64,000 bases of DNA, from assembly GCA_036924085.1 (NCBI GenBank), contig JAVGWX010000007.1, forward strand, positions 34,337,953 to 34,401,952, written 5' to 3'. Origin of the DNA: Ariolimax columbianus. Its lineage: Eukaryota; Mollusca; Gastropoda; Stylommatophora; Arionidae. The notes beneath the pieces are model-generated. The model was not told the origin of the DNA. It ran no database searches and worked only from the letters and a program-made list of their open reading frames with translations. Shown piece by piece: positions 43,560-54,810 of this stretch; position 1 is the first letter of the stretch; each line of letters opens with the position of its first letter. The position numbers and the translations under genes are program-made.

Positions 43560-43930
43560 GGTACATTGTAATAAATGATCGTATTATATTAATAAGGTTA
43601 AAAGAAAATGAGTTAAACATCTCAATCATACAGATATATATGCCAACAATAACTGCTGATGAATAGGAAATTGATGTGTTTTGTGACTCCTTACAACAAT
43701 CGCTAGAGAAATTAAACATAGAAGATACCAAGATAATACAGGTTGATTTTAATGCCAGGGTAGGAAATGAAATACTAGAACACAAGAGAACAGTGAAGGG
43801 AAAGTATGGACTAGGTCAGAAATCTGAGAATGGTGAATGACTATCAAAATTCTGCACGAAAAACAACTTAGTCATCACCAAAATGCTTTTCATGCAACAT
43901 ACTAGAAGATTATATATATGAATATCACTA
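43560..43930 (+). pseudogene. LINE endonuclease fragment
   Basis: Plus strand: VFCDSLQQSLEKLNIEDTKIIQVDFNARVGNEI (GDFN motif with Gly changed to Val), then KGKYGLGQKSENGE. Typical APE endonuclease C-terminal half of an RTE-like LINE. Truncated on both sides. Confidence 0.75.
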
Positions 43931-43944
43931 AATGGAAAGAACAG

Positions 43945-44512
43945 GAGCAAACATAGGAGCAAGGAAGTGATCGTCAAACTGTATAAAGCTTTAGTTAGAC
44001 CTAGATTGGAGTACTGTGTACAGGTGTGGAGTCCTTATCATAGAGGGGACATAAACATGCTAGAAAGAATACAGAAAAGAGCGACAAAAATGATAGTGGG
44101 ATTCCAGAATTACAGTTATGAGGAACGACTCAGAAAAACCGGCCTACGGTGTCTAGAAGAGAGAAGAATTCGTGGTGACTTAATACAGGTTTATAAGATG
44201 ATCAGAGGAATAGATAAATTAGACTATAACAAGTTTTTTTAAATACAGCCATCTACAGTAACACGAGGGCATAGCTACAAGCTGACTAAAGAGAGGTCCA
44301 GGTTAGATATTAGGAAATATTTTTTTAGTCAGAGAGTGGTGTCTGCTTGGAATGCATTGCCAGGTGAGGTAGTGGAGGCAGGGACAATTAATGCATTTAA
44401 GAATAAACTGGATGCGCATAGCTTTTAGAGCAAGGTGATGTAAATGTAACTGGTTGTATACAGACTCTGCAGGGTCTTCTAAACGAGTATAAAGACGTTA
44501 AGTTAAGATTAT
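43945..44512 (+). pseudogene. CR1-like LINE, 3' fragment
   Basis: Plus strand: KALVRPRLEYCVQVWSPYHRGDIN, MLERIQKRATKMIVGFQNYSYEER (43985-44130), then the C-terminal RSRLDIRKYFFSQRVVSAWNALP. Ends in GTATACAGACTCTGCAGGG and GTTAAGTTAAG. Very similar to 50290-50900 on the other strand, so relatively young. Confidence 0.87.
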
Positions 44513-45420
44513 GAAGCCGAACCATTTGGTTTGCTGTCTCTTGATGTCTAGCACTGGTGTTGTACGTACTTGTTTCCTAACATCTTCGTTCCTGATTCTT
44601 TCCATTATTGTTACTCCAAGCATTCTGCGTAGGCATTTCATCTCTGTTGTTACAATGTTTCTTTTATCTTTGCTTGTCAATGTGCAATTCTGGAACTGAC
44701 AGCACAATGTGGGTTGGAATATTGTGTTGTATAGTGTTCTTTTTGTATCTTTTGTCAGGTTTACATTGTAATATTAAAGACATTTGCCAGAGGATTTGAC
44801 TTGCTTTATTACATCTGTGTTCGATTTCAGTGTCTCCTTTGCCATCTGCTAAGATTATGTTACCCATATAATTGAAATCTTTCACCTATTTTACTTGTTG
44901 ATTTTGTGTAAATAACAAGGTGTGTTCAAATGAAACCGAACTGAACTGCACCATGTGAACATATGTACTATGAGCATGATGACGTCAATTCTGGTGTAAA
45001 CAGCACAACTGGTCGACATCCTTCAGCTGTTAGAAACCGAATCACCGCTCGCTGATCAACTCTGGACGGATTCCGTATCACACCCCTCATGGTCTGCTGA
45101 AAAAACTATGAGTTGAAGGATAATGAAATTATGCAAACTTGACGGTTGGTATGTGCTGTTTATACCAGAAGTGACGTTACAATGCTCATAGTACATGGTG
45201 CAATTCAGTCCGGTTTCATTTGAAAACGCCTCATATATTTGTTTTTGTTTCTTTTCTTGCAATCGTCATAACTTCGGTTTTCTCTATGTTGATTTTCATA
45301 ATGTAATCCGTACAGGTCTCATTAAGATTATATGTCCTGCAGTCATTTTTCTGAGGTTGCTATTTTTGCTTGGTCATCACCAAAGAAAAGTTCATTTAAC
45401 ATTTACCACTCTGTATTATA
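44513..45420 (-). pseudogene. LINE RT fragment, interrupted by a MITE
   Basis: Minus strand. 45400-45232 gives LNELFFGDDQAKIAT (RT box, FGDD), and MKINIEKTEVM. After the MITE: VKDFNYMGNIILADGKGDTEIEHR (44885-44815), then MKCLRRMLGVTIMERIRNEDVRKQV (44640-44570). Same family as 17000-17520 and 45930-47890. Broken frames. Confidence 0.75.
44918..45231. mobile_element. MITE with long terminal inverted repeats
   Basis: 314 bp with no coding capacity. Its ends are inverted repeats of about 80 bp: AGGTGTGTTCAAATGAAACC at the left matches the reverse complement of GGTTTCATTTGAAAACGCCT at the right, and the similarity continues inward to TGTAAACAGCACA. The outermost bases resemble the mariner end at 24612 (AGGGGCGTTCAAAT), suggesting a mariner-type parent. 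It splits the LINE frame around 44900/45240. Confidence 0.85.
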
Positions 45421-45929
45421 AAACTACGCAATTTTCCTGCCACTGAATTATTTCTCATGTCACGTCGTTTAACGATGGTTGTTACTTTGATAGCCTGAAA
45501 CATTTTTATTTGATGGTCTATTGATATGATTTGTTTGTGAGTAGAGAAATAAATGAATAAAGAATTTGTTTGTGTTATTGTTTTTATTGTGTGTGTTAGT
45601 TTCTGAGATAAAAAAATAATTAAGGTGATAGTGTTGAAAAAACAGTATGCTTAGACTCTCCCGTTTTCAGCGTCCCTTGATTAAAAAAAAAATCTCTGAT
45701 AACAGATTACAGATGTTTGCCATAATGGCTATGTCTGTCACTTCGACTATAAATGTAATTATTGTATCTAAATGAACAATTTCATACAAATTTTGCATGA
45801 TGTGGTCTGGTAAACGATAGGCTACTGCACTGAAGTTTTTCAAACTACATTCTTGAGTGTAACTAATCTGATATCGATCCACTGCGACTGGTCTTGTGAT
45901 CCAGAACACTAAATGTTAGTGGTTAGATG
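45421..45929. other. AT-rich DNA, no gene assigned
   Basis: An 80-codon minus-strand frame (45909-45667) has no motif or splice context. Confidence 0.35.
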
Positions 45930-47890
45930 ACAAGACAGTAGAAATAGTCACATTTGTGAAAAAGGCAAGGATAGAAATAATGGGATTGTCAGATTTAAGG
46001 AAAAAGGGCCAAAATAGTAAGGAGGTATATGATAGCTATGTTCTAATATAGAATGGAGTAGGACTGCGTGTAAGAGCAAAGCATGGTGTGGGTTTTATAA
46101 TACACCGGAGAAGGCAAAACTCAACACAGATATAGATTATGTATTGGACAGAATTATACGGCTACAATATACAGAACAGACAAAAACAACAACTGTCATC
46201 CAAGAATATGCTCTCTGTAATGACAGCTACAGTGAGAAAGATAAAAGGGAGTTCTTTGAGCAACTATCTGATGCATTAAATAGGGTGAATGAGAAGAACG
46301 AGTTGATAGTGATGGGCGATTTCAACGGTAAAGTTGGGAAGAAATCGACATAGCAGACATGTCTTGGTGCGTTTAGTGATTGCACGCCAAAACGGAAAAG
46401 CAATGGGCAAGAGCTGATAAATCTATGTCCGAACAGGGGTTAATTATAACAAAACTTTTTTCTAACATCAGAAATGCCATATACAAACATGGTATCAATA
46501 GAATGATACTGCCATATCACCCCAAATAAACTATATACTAGTCAGAGGGAGACAAAGACCAGAAATTACAGACTCAAAAGTGTTTCCAAACATCATTATG
46601 GACATCGATCATCGTCCAGAGATTGAGGAAGTCCTTAAAAAAGCCAAAATCGTAAAGTTGCAGGTGCGAACGGAATAACCTGCGAGATAATTAAAGCTTG
46701 TAGATACCTAGGAGTAAAATGGTTACATAGAATATTCTCAGCAGCCTGGGAGAAAAGTAGAATGCTTAAAGACTGGAAAAAAAGCTATCAATGTGCCAAT
46801 CTGGAAAATGCAAAGGAAACAAAAAAAAGTGTGATACCTACCAGGGGGATATCGCTTCTAAGCCACACATGAAAACTGTACACAAAAATTCTGGAGCAGA
46901 GAATTCGGCCAATCCTAGAACCACAGCTGAGTGGGGCTCAATTTGGTTTCAGATGAGGTAGGAGCTGCACAGATGTCTTATTCACCCTGAGACAAGTGAA
47001 ACAGACATCATATACGATCAGAAACTCAACATGGCTTTCATAGATCAAGAGGCCAATTTGGAGCATCTGCAAAGAAATGCAGAGGAAGAAAGGACAGAGG
47101 CTGATCAGTTAACGAACTCCCTTTTGCAGATGACCAATGTCTACTTCACGAAAGTGAAGATGATCTGCGGCAACATCTGACTGCGCCCAACTCTGTATGT
47201 GAAAGATACAGTATGAGAATTAACACATCCAAAACAGAAACTATGCAGATAAGCAGAGATCACCTGAAAACATGAACATTATGGTAAACGGGACCAAGAT
47301 CGAACAAGTGCAGTTCAGGTACTTGGGCAGTGTTTTCACACAGGATGGAGGTTTAGATTGAGAGATTAAGATCAGGTGCCAAAAGCAAAAGCAATTGCAT
47401 ACCAGCTGTCACTATTATTGAAACACCCTAACATTAACATGAATGAATGCTGATGAACAGTATATTCTTGCCAACTCTCTGTTACCAGTGCCAAATGTGA
47501 CCAAAAACTCTATAGAGAGAAAGATCCCGACATGTGAGATGAGATACCTCTGGAAAACAATCAGCGTAACTAGGAGACACAGAATGCGCAATGAAGACGT
47601 GAGAAGAATAGTTGTAGCAAGACCCTGCTCAGAATATATAGAAGAAGAGAAAATCAATTTGTTCTGCCACCTAATGAGAAAGCATCCTGACCAACTACCC
47701 ATGTGCGCCTATAACATACAGCGTTTGGGTTTTTGCAACTGTGGCAGACCGAGAACTGGATGCATAGGAAATGTTGCAGATATTCTAAATCGTCATTGAA
47801 TGACAACTACTTCAGCGACGTGTCTGGCCCTGGATAGAAAACTACGACACCTCACGGCACAACTGGATAAGACAAGATAAGATAAGACAA
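45930..47890 (+). pseudogene. Decayed RTE-like LINE, endonuclease to 3' end
   Basis: Plus strand. 46144-46353 gives the endonuclease C-terminal part (FEQLSDALNRVNEKNELIVMGDFNGKVGK). 46600-47200 holds scattered RT pieces (AGANGITCEIIK, a GAQFGF-like block, INTSKTETMQIS). 47443-47799 gives MRYLWKTISVTRRHRMRNEDVRR and GRPRTGC. The 3' end has an (AAGAC/AAGAT)n microsatellite (47866-47895). Many stops; inactive. Confidence 0.78.
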
Positions 47891-47895
47891 GACAA

Positions 47896-48770
47896 TAAAC
47901 AATCTAAACAGAACTACCTCAGAAAAATCAGTTCCAAAAACTTGACTCCCCTATTCTCAACAAATCTAAGTGAAAAACAGAAGAAATCATTTTCAAACGC
48001 TTAAAACTAATTCCACAATCGCCATTACTGGTATCTAACCGTACATTATGGATGAAGGAACTCTATATAATCAGAAGATCAGTATTGTTTAGATTATTAC
48101 TATGTAGCTGTTCGTTTTAAGTTTGAATAAGACGGCCGTCGCTATGCACGGATAACGTAAGTCAACTACCGACAACCGCCGCACCTCAATATAAATTACG
48201 TCGACCGCTTTGCGAAGCCTCCCGAGCTGTAAAGGTTAAGTGATCACTGAGGTTGTTTCCCTCACTAATATTGGCATTTTTACATATTGTGTCTCTATAT
48301 GTGGAGTTCTATATATTATCTTTAATACGCAACAAAGATGACGCCATAACTGGCTGCGGGTCTACATTGCTCTACTGTTTTGGTTCATTATGGACGCCCC
48401 CAGACCACGGATTTGCCTGAAATTCACACTAGTTGATGACTTACACTTGTGTTCATGGAAACGTGGTGTTGTTTTCTGTTTGGACTGGTTAATTCGTTCA
48501 TTTTTTGTGATTTCTTTCGTCCGATTATCCTGGTCTGGACATAAGCTATATGAATGGCACTATGTTTAAACCTGTGTCGTATTTCACGGCTTATTTCACA
48601 CGACTAAACTTCACAAAATTGGTGTGTGAGAAATTTAGACACTACTATAATGAACTGAACACAGGCGGGGAGAGATGCCAGACTCACTCACACGCTGAGT
48701 GATGTCCCTACGACCTTTTGTGGTTATGGAAAAGGCACAATACACAACGTTAGATGTCATCCCCTCTACG
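47896..48770. other. Unassigned spacer with a CpG-rich patch
   Basis: 48120-48240 has several CpG (GACGGCCGTCG, ACCGCCGCACC, GCGAAGCCTCCCG), unusual against the AT-rich background. No open frame, RNA or repeat is recognised. Confidence 0.35.
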
Positions 48771-49045
48771 CTGCCTTGCGGGATACCTGTTTACGGGAAA
48801 GGCTACAGGAGTAAACCCTGAGGAAAAATCTGCATCCTATGCTATCTCTAGTCGTCTCGATAAATATCTTGCCACTGGCCAAAGGTAGCTCAGGACCAGA
48901 AAGTGAGGTTAACAAATGTTTCTTCCTCACTTTAATCACTGTGCAGGTCTCCCATTTCAGCGGAATCAGCAAGAGAAAAGACTGTCCACACGGCTGAACA
49001 AAGAGAGTGGTCCTCATCACTTGTGATAGACGAACATCATCTTTA
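48771..49045 (+). repeat. Dispersed repeat, pair with 22940-23215
   Basis: Same orientation and boundaries as the 22940 copy (TACCTGTTTACGGGAAA ... GTGATAGACGAA). Noncoding. Confidence 0.7.
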
Positions 49046-49177
49046 ATATGATATTCGCTTACATGCATATCTTTAATTTTGTCTATATTATCATAAAAAT
49101 TGCCACAGAACAATATTTGTAACCTCTGTTAGTTTAACAATTTGTAATATAGTACCAGATCAATTTTGGTAACTTAC

Positions 49178-49314
49178 GAGTCACTATGAGAAATTTTTGC
49201 TGGACTTCTTTGTCGAGGTAGTGTTGAATGCTCTTTGTCCACATTGAGTCCATCTTGTGATCTTTTATCCAGGTCTTGTTCTGATGATGATTTCACTCCA
49301 GATTTCAAAGGATT
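49178..49314 (-). CDS. Candidate host-gene exon (137 nt)
   Basis: Minus strand. Acceptor ACATTTTATAATAG and donor GTAAGTT. One open frame reads NPLKSGVKSSSEQDLDKRS, QDGLNVDKEHSTLPRQRSP and AKISHSDS, a polar Ser-rich stretch like a disordered linker of a signalling or scaffolding protein. It starts in phase 0, matching the exon at 50151, and leaves two bases that are completed by 41907-41956. Not similar to any transposon part here. Confidence 0.55.
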
Positions 49315-49775
49315 CTATTATAAAATGTAAAAGATGCAGAACTTATATTGATGCAGAAACAGATTATGTCATCTGTATAGGTTACACATTGCATGTTAAG
49401 ATAGTTTGGAGTCATCCACAAATATTACACTGTGCTTGAGATGGCCTGAACATAAATACTAAGTAGAACAGCAAAACAGATTTAAAACTAATGAGAAAAC
49501 CAGATGAGGCATCTGTTCTGTTCTTTCAAAAAATAACATCACTGCACTTCCGGTAAACCCATTGGTACTCAGTCTCCTTCAGAAAATTGTGAAAGTGAGG
49601 AGACTCATGGTGCTAGCAGCCTGCTTGCTTTACACACTCCTACTGTATTCTCTTAGGTACATTTCCATGCTCAACCCACAACTGATTAAAAATGTCTGTA
49701 GCCTATGGATTGCCAGTCCATTGATTTGCAGTGTCAACATACAAGAGGTGATCATTGATTGACCCCTATACATTA
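49315..49775. other. AT-rich DNA, probable intron
   Basis: Nothing recognised. Confidence 0.35.
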
Positions 49776-50095
49776 AGTTTAGTTAAGTTAAGTAGACCTG
49801 CAGCCAATTAGGCGGCATCTTTAGCTGCTCTTAACAAACCATCTTTGGGAAGGTACAAATGACTTTTGGGAAGATTTTTGGCTAGAATTTTGTCCAACTC
49901 CAAAGGGATTTTTAACGTGTTTGACACTAAACACAGGAGTCAGATCTCGCTACCCAGAGATCAGGAGAATTTTTGCTAGAAGATCCACATGAAAATAATC
50001 ACGGTCTTTACCGTGATTTGAACCTGCAACCTCCGGCACCCTAAACGGATACCTTACCTCAAGACCACTGAGTTCCCTTAACTGACTTGGTGAGT
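49776..50095 (-). mobile_element. tRNA-type SINE with A and B boxes
   Basis: Minus orientation. B box GGTTCAAATC is the reverse complement of 50015-50024; about 45 nt upstream is an A-box-like AACTCAGTGGTC (near 50080). The body has TTTTTAACGTG and CTACCCAGAGATC as in 43072-43500. The tail, at the low end, is (CTTAA)n (49776-49792). Sits between two candidate host exons. Confidence 0.78.
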
Positions 50096-50150
50096 TAACA
50101 ATGCAAAGACCTTACTTGTAAAGAGCAGATACATTTTCAAGTGAAATTAC

Positions 50151-50243
50151 CTTGAATTGAGAATTCAAATTCAGCATATCCGTGCTTGTTTTAGGAGAAG
50201 TATCTATGGTGCTGTCTGTAACAAATGCGTCTGAAACCACAGC
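50151..50243 (-). CDS. Candidate host-gene exon (93 nt)
   Basis: Minus strand. Acceptor TTTGAATGTTCTAACAG and donor GTAATTTC enclose 31 codons that are all open: AVVSDAFVTDSTIDTSPKT, then STDMLNLNSQFK. Followed 837 nt later by the exon at 49178-49314, whose phase fits. Thr/Ser-rich. Upstream exons would lie beyond the CR1 element. No product recognised. Confidence 0.5.
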
Positions 50244-50363
50244 CTGTTAGAACATTCAAAGAAATATTACTAATATCTTGGATTGCAGTTACAACTTAAC
50301 TTAACTTAACATCTTTATACTGGTTTAGAAGACTCTGCAGAGTCTGTATACAACCAGTTACAT

Positions 50364-53089
50364 TTACATCACCTTGCTCTTATTCTTAAATGCATTAACT
50401 GTCCCTGCCTCCACCACCTCCCTTGGCAATGCATACCAAGCATTCACAACTCTCTGACTAAAAAAATACTTCCTAATATCTAATCTGGACCTCTCCTTAG
50501 TTAACTTGTAGCTGTGCCCTCTTGTTCTTGTGAGTGGCTGTATTTTAAAAAACTTGTTAAAGTCTAATTTATCCATTCCTCTGATCAACTTATAAACCTG
50601 TATTAAGTCACCACGAATTCTTCTCTCTTTTAGACACTGTAGGCCGTTTTTTTTTAGTCTTTCCTCATAACTGTAATTCTGGAATCCCACTATCATCTTT
50701 GACGCTCTTTTTTGTATTCTTTCCAGCATGTTTATATCCCTTCTCTGATAAGGATTCCCCACCTGTACACAGTACTCCAATCTAGGTCTAACTAATGCTT
50801 TATACAGTTTGACTATCACTTCTTTACTATTATGTTTAATATTTCTTTTTATCATCTCTAACATTGCATTTGCCTTTTTTACTGCTACCTGAACTTGCTC
50901 CCTCACCTTACTTGTATGATCTATTATTACCCCTAGGTCCCTTTCTTTATCTATCTTTCTAATATTGTTCTCTCCCATTCTGTAATTATGTTCCATATTG
51001 GATCTACCCATGTGGATGACTGTACATTTATCTACATTAAACTCAATTTGCCAGATTACAGACCATTCTCTAATTTTATCTAAATTTGACCTCAATATAT
51101 CCACTTCTGCTTTAGATGAGACACTACTACATAGTTTTGTGTCATCAGCAAATTTTGCAATCATGGATCCCATACCTATGTCCAAATCATTTATATATAT
51201 CAAGAATAAAATTGGTACCAAAACCGAGCCCTGTGGCACTCCACTTTTCACTTCACACCACTCAGAGTACTCCTTATTTATACCCACCCTCTGCCTTCTT
51301 CACGTTAACCAACTTTCAATCCATTTTGCAACTTCCCAACTTATTCCATGTGATTTTAACTTTTGAAATAATCTTTGATGAGGTACTCTATCAAAAGCCT
51401 TTGCAAAATCTAGATAAATAACGTCCACTGGCTCCCCTTTATCTATCATTTTTGTAACCTTTTCCATGAATTCTAATAGATTTGTTAAGCATGATCTCCC
51501 TGTACTGACTATTTCTAATTAGATTAAATTTGTCTAAATGCATTACAATGTTTTCTTTGATTATTGACTTTAACAGTTTACAGACTATGCTCGTCAAACT
51601 CACAGGTCTGTAGTTCGCTGGATCTGCTTTTTTGCCCTTTTTGAATAAGGAAGGGTATCACTCCTGCATCTTTCCAATCCCATGGAACAATCCCTTTTGC
51701 AAGTGATTGAGAACATAATATTGCCAATGGTTTTGCTAATTGATCTCTAATTTCAAACAGCAATTTTGGATGAATACCATCTTGACCTGGACATTTATTC
51801 ACTTTCAACCCCTCCAATTTTTTTAAAACCATTTCCTCTGTAATACAGATTGATCTTAATCCCGCTGTATCCATGTCTCTTTGAAAAATATCTATAGGCT
51901 CTGGGATCTTGGAGCATCCTCTTTTGTGTAGACTGTGCCAAAGTACTGATTGAGTAGATTAGCTGCCTCCCTATTCTAACTTATTATTTTTCCTGTGCTG
52001 TCTATGAGAGGGCCTACTTTGTCTTTTAATCTCTGTTTATTTCTAACATAAGAGAAGAAATTTTACTATCAGTCTTGATCCTCTGTGCAAGGTTCTTTTC
52101 TAAGTCCATTTTTGCTGTTTTATTCGCTTTCTGAGATATGTATTGCTTGTCCAAATATTTTAAATATGTTTCTTTTGATTTACCTGCCTCTATTTATTTT
52201 TTTCCATGCTTTATTTTTAGCTCTTCTACATTTAACTACAAATCTAGTTATCCACTTTTTACGCTTGGGATTTACCTCCCTACATGGAACACATTCCTCT
52301 TTTAGCGTTTCGAGAACTGTTTTAAAACTCTCCCACTCCTGTTCAACATCTGTTCCTACGACAATATCTTCCAAGATTATGTGGTTCGCTGCCTCTTTCA
52401 TCCTCTTAACATCTGTCTTAGAGTAGTCATATGTTCGCGTGTTTATGTTTACTTCTTTCCCTGCAATAAGATCCCAACGGATGATTGGATGGTCACTTAA
52501 GTCAAACAGTTCCCCAATGGTAACATTTTAAATCATATTTTCCTCTGTAGTAAAAACTAAGTCGAGTGTGTTTTTGCCTCTGGTGGGTGGTTCTACGTGT
52601 TGAATTAAAAAATTGTCAGTTATGCACTTAACAAAAGTTTTTGACTCTACAAGTGCTTCTGCCATATCCCATTTTATTTCTGGAAAGTTGAAATCCCCAA
52701 TTAATAATAATTTCCCTTCACTTGCCTTCGCTATGCTACTAATCAGCTCCTCATCTACCACTTTTTGACTTGATGGACATCTATAGCATACTCCAATCAC
52801 TGTTTTTTCACCCCCACTTTCTATTTATCCCCATACACTTTCATTTTTGTTACCACATGATAAATCATCTTTGATCGTTATATTAATCAAATTTGTACAG
52901 TATAATAAAAACACCCCCCCCCCCACCCACCCCCCCCCCCCCCCCCTTAGCCTTGTCTCCAACTATTCTATCTTTCCTTAACATTGTATATTCCTCTATT
53001 TCAAGTTCACTATCTGCAATGTCCTCATATGTCCATGATTCTGTTAACCCTATTATATCTGGTTTTTCTTCCTCTACATACAGTTCCAA
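50364..53089 (-). pseudogene. CR1 ORF2, endonuclease and reverse transcriptase, broken
   Basis: Blocks in order: KPDIIGLTESWTYED (APE start, 53060), a Gly run from a G tract, LLLIGDFNFPEIKW (52715-52675) and TLDLVFTTE (endonuclease end), VNPKRKKWITRFVV (linker), KVNKCPGQDGIHPKLL (51800-51760, RT start), then a continuous 307-codon stretch 51287-50364 with SGVPQGSVLVPILFLIYINDL, KFADDTKLC (catalytic box kept) and KALVRPRLEYCVQV. The frames are separated by shifts and stops, so it is inactive, but identity to 43945-44512 suggests recent activity. Confidence 0.85.
52911..52946. repeat. Poly-C tract in CR1 endonuclease
   Basis: C-rich run with a few A interruptions. On the coding strand it is a run of GGG/GGA codons just after DKAK, where related endonucleases have KGGGV. 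It looks like slippage expansion of glycine codons. Confidence 0.88.
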
Positions 53090-53386
53090 TTCTTCTCTTC
53101 AATTTTCTATGCTTCTCACATTTGCATAAAAACATTTTAGTTTGTATTTTGTTGTTTTTCTACTTTTTGCTTTTGCTGTATCATTTTAATGTTTGCTTTC
53201 CACTACTTATTTCCCACTTCCCTGACCCCAACTCTCCCCTTTGACTACATCCTCTATAGCACTGTATTGTAGGCCTATCTTTAGTCTCAAACTTCATAGG
53301 CCTTACTAGTTTGAATTTCTAACACAATGATTAAACATATACTTTGCTACAACATGCTGTCCTATCTCATTTAGATGTAAACCTCT

Positions 53387-54171
53387 CTAGTCCAACATTT
53401 TACCCGTATCTACTTTCACATCAATAAATTCCCCCATGTCCACACACATCACCTGTAACCTAAGGTTGATATCTATTATTTTGCTATCTAGATAGTCTGA
53501 CCCATCTGCTCTTTCTAAAATGATCATCATTGTGACCTTTCTCAACTTTTTTTTCTTAAGTGTTCCCATAAGACTTTTGTATTTATTCATAATTATTTTG
53601 GTACCGTCTCTTTTTACATTATTTGTTCCTACCATTACTACAACATAACTGTTTCCATCGTTTTCTATCCCCTTTATTCTCCCCTCTATGCCCTCAATTT
53701 TTGCTCCCCCAATATCCATTCTTTCAAACATGTTATGTTGTTTAGACAAATGTCTGCCAACTTCCCTCACCATTGAATCCCCTACTACCAATACTGAACC
53801 CTCACCTATATTTGCATACTTCTCCGCAAAGCTCTCTGCCCTATGAACTGTTTTCTCACTAAAATCTCCCTTACTTCCTTGACTACACCTTGACTGCAGC
53901 TTCTTTAAAATTTCCTCTATTTCCACTTGTTTCCCTTCTATTTTCATCTGCCTCTTTTCTATCTCTTCCAATCTCTTCTAATTTTTCCTTTTAATCGCTC
54001 TCCATTCGAGCCTGCCTTTCTTTTACATATCCTACATATATTTATAACTTTTCTTTCTTCTTCCAACGTTGTAACTATTCCAACACTAGTAATACTAACA
54101 TTGCCGCCACACAAATCACACAATCTGACCTGGCCTTTCTTCGTAACATTACGTCTCGATTTAGTGGCCAT
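53387..54171 (-). pseudogene. CR1 ORF1, PHD-like finger and SGNH esterase, frameshifted
   Basis: Starts MATKSRRNVTKKGQVRLC at 54171. The first block has CDLCGG and CRICKRK, a C-x2-C pair arrangement like the PHD finger known in CR1 ORF1. The second block (53971-53387, other frame) has a coiled-coil-like start (EEIEKRQMKIEGKQVEIEE), then SVLVVGDSMVREVG (GDS nucleophile block), VVVMVGTNNV (the Asn block) and a terminal region without a clear D-x-x-H. Known CR1 ORF1 proteins combine these two domains. A frameshift near 53965 splits it. Confidence 0.78.
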
Positions 54172-54299
54172 ATTAATTATGCTTTACTAAAATACATAAA
54201 ACGACAATAATTTCAGTCAAGCTTCCTGAACATGAATCGGCTGTTATGGTGAAGAAAATTCAATGATGTCCAACGGTAAGCATCCCTAAAGAAATCAGA

Positions 54300-54485
54300 A
54301 ATGGGTAAGACCTGCAGCCAGTTAGTCGCCAACTATAGCTGCTTTAAACAAATCACCAGGGGAAAGGTACAAATAACTTGAGTACATTTTTTTAATTTGA
54401 ATTTTGTCCGGGCGGCGGCCCACTAGTTTTACAGCAGTGTCCTGTGTGGGCCCTGTAGCAGACCTCAGATACGCCTGTTTTGTTG
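54300..54485 (-). mobile_element. tRNA-type SINE, 3' fragment
   Basis: GACCTGCAGCCAGTTAG.CGCC...AAGGTACAAATAACTT..AATTTTGTCC matches the 3' half of 49776-50095. The tRNA-like head is missing. Confidence 0.6.
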
Positions 54486-54489
54486 GACA

Positions 54490-54810
54490 TGCTAGCAGTC
54501 ACTGCAGCGGTGTAGAGCGTCGCATGTGTTAGTGATTGACCCTTGCCTAGATGTTGTCGTGTGGCCTAGATTTGCGACGCACGAGTGTGTGTAGATAAAC
54601 ACAGACCCATCAGAAAAGTTCACACGGCCCACACCAGTCGAGTATTTTCCATTGAAATGTTGTCGTTCTGTGTCTGGTGGTAGCAGCTCGGCTGTCGTTA
54701 ATAGCCTTGACTTAGTACCGTTGGTCAGAGAAGACCCTAGGTCAAATTGACCTTCATGGTTGAACGATTTTGGGCTCGGTAACTGCGAGCACACGTGTTG
54801 TCGATAATAT
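54490..54810 (-). other. CpG-rich segment with unassigned open frame
   Basis: A 101-codon frame (54794-54492) starts MCSQLPSPKSFNHEG and includes ELLPPDTERQHFNGKYSTG. CpG density is high compared with neighbours. It could be a 5' exon of the minus-strand host gene or a GC-rich repeat; no donor is convincing and no motif supports either. Confidence 0.25.

Larger units (their letters stand above)
50290..54190 (-). mobile_element. Near full-length CR1-like LINE
   Basis: Minus strand, about 3.9 kb. ORF1 (54171-53387) and ORF2 (about 53089-50364) are both present but broken. The 3' end shows GTATACAGACTCTGCAGAG and a (GTTAA)n tail (50296-50312). Ends near a (GTTAA)n run like the copies at 19075 and 44512. 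Only the extreme 5' end is uncertain. Confidence 0.88.

Noticed and set aside
45667..45909. Small gene on the minus strand
   Set aside because: No motif, start context or splice border; length within chance for the region.
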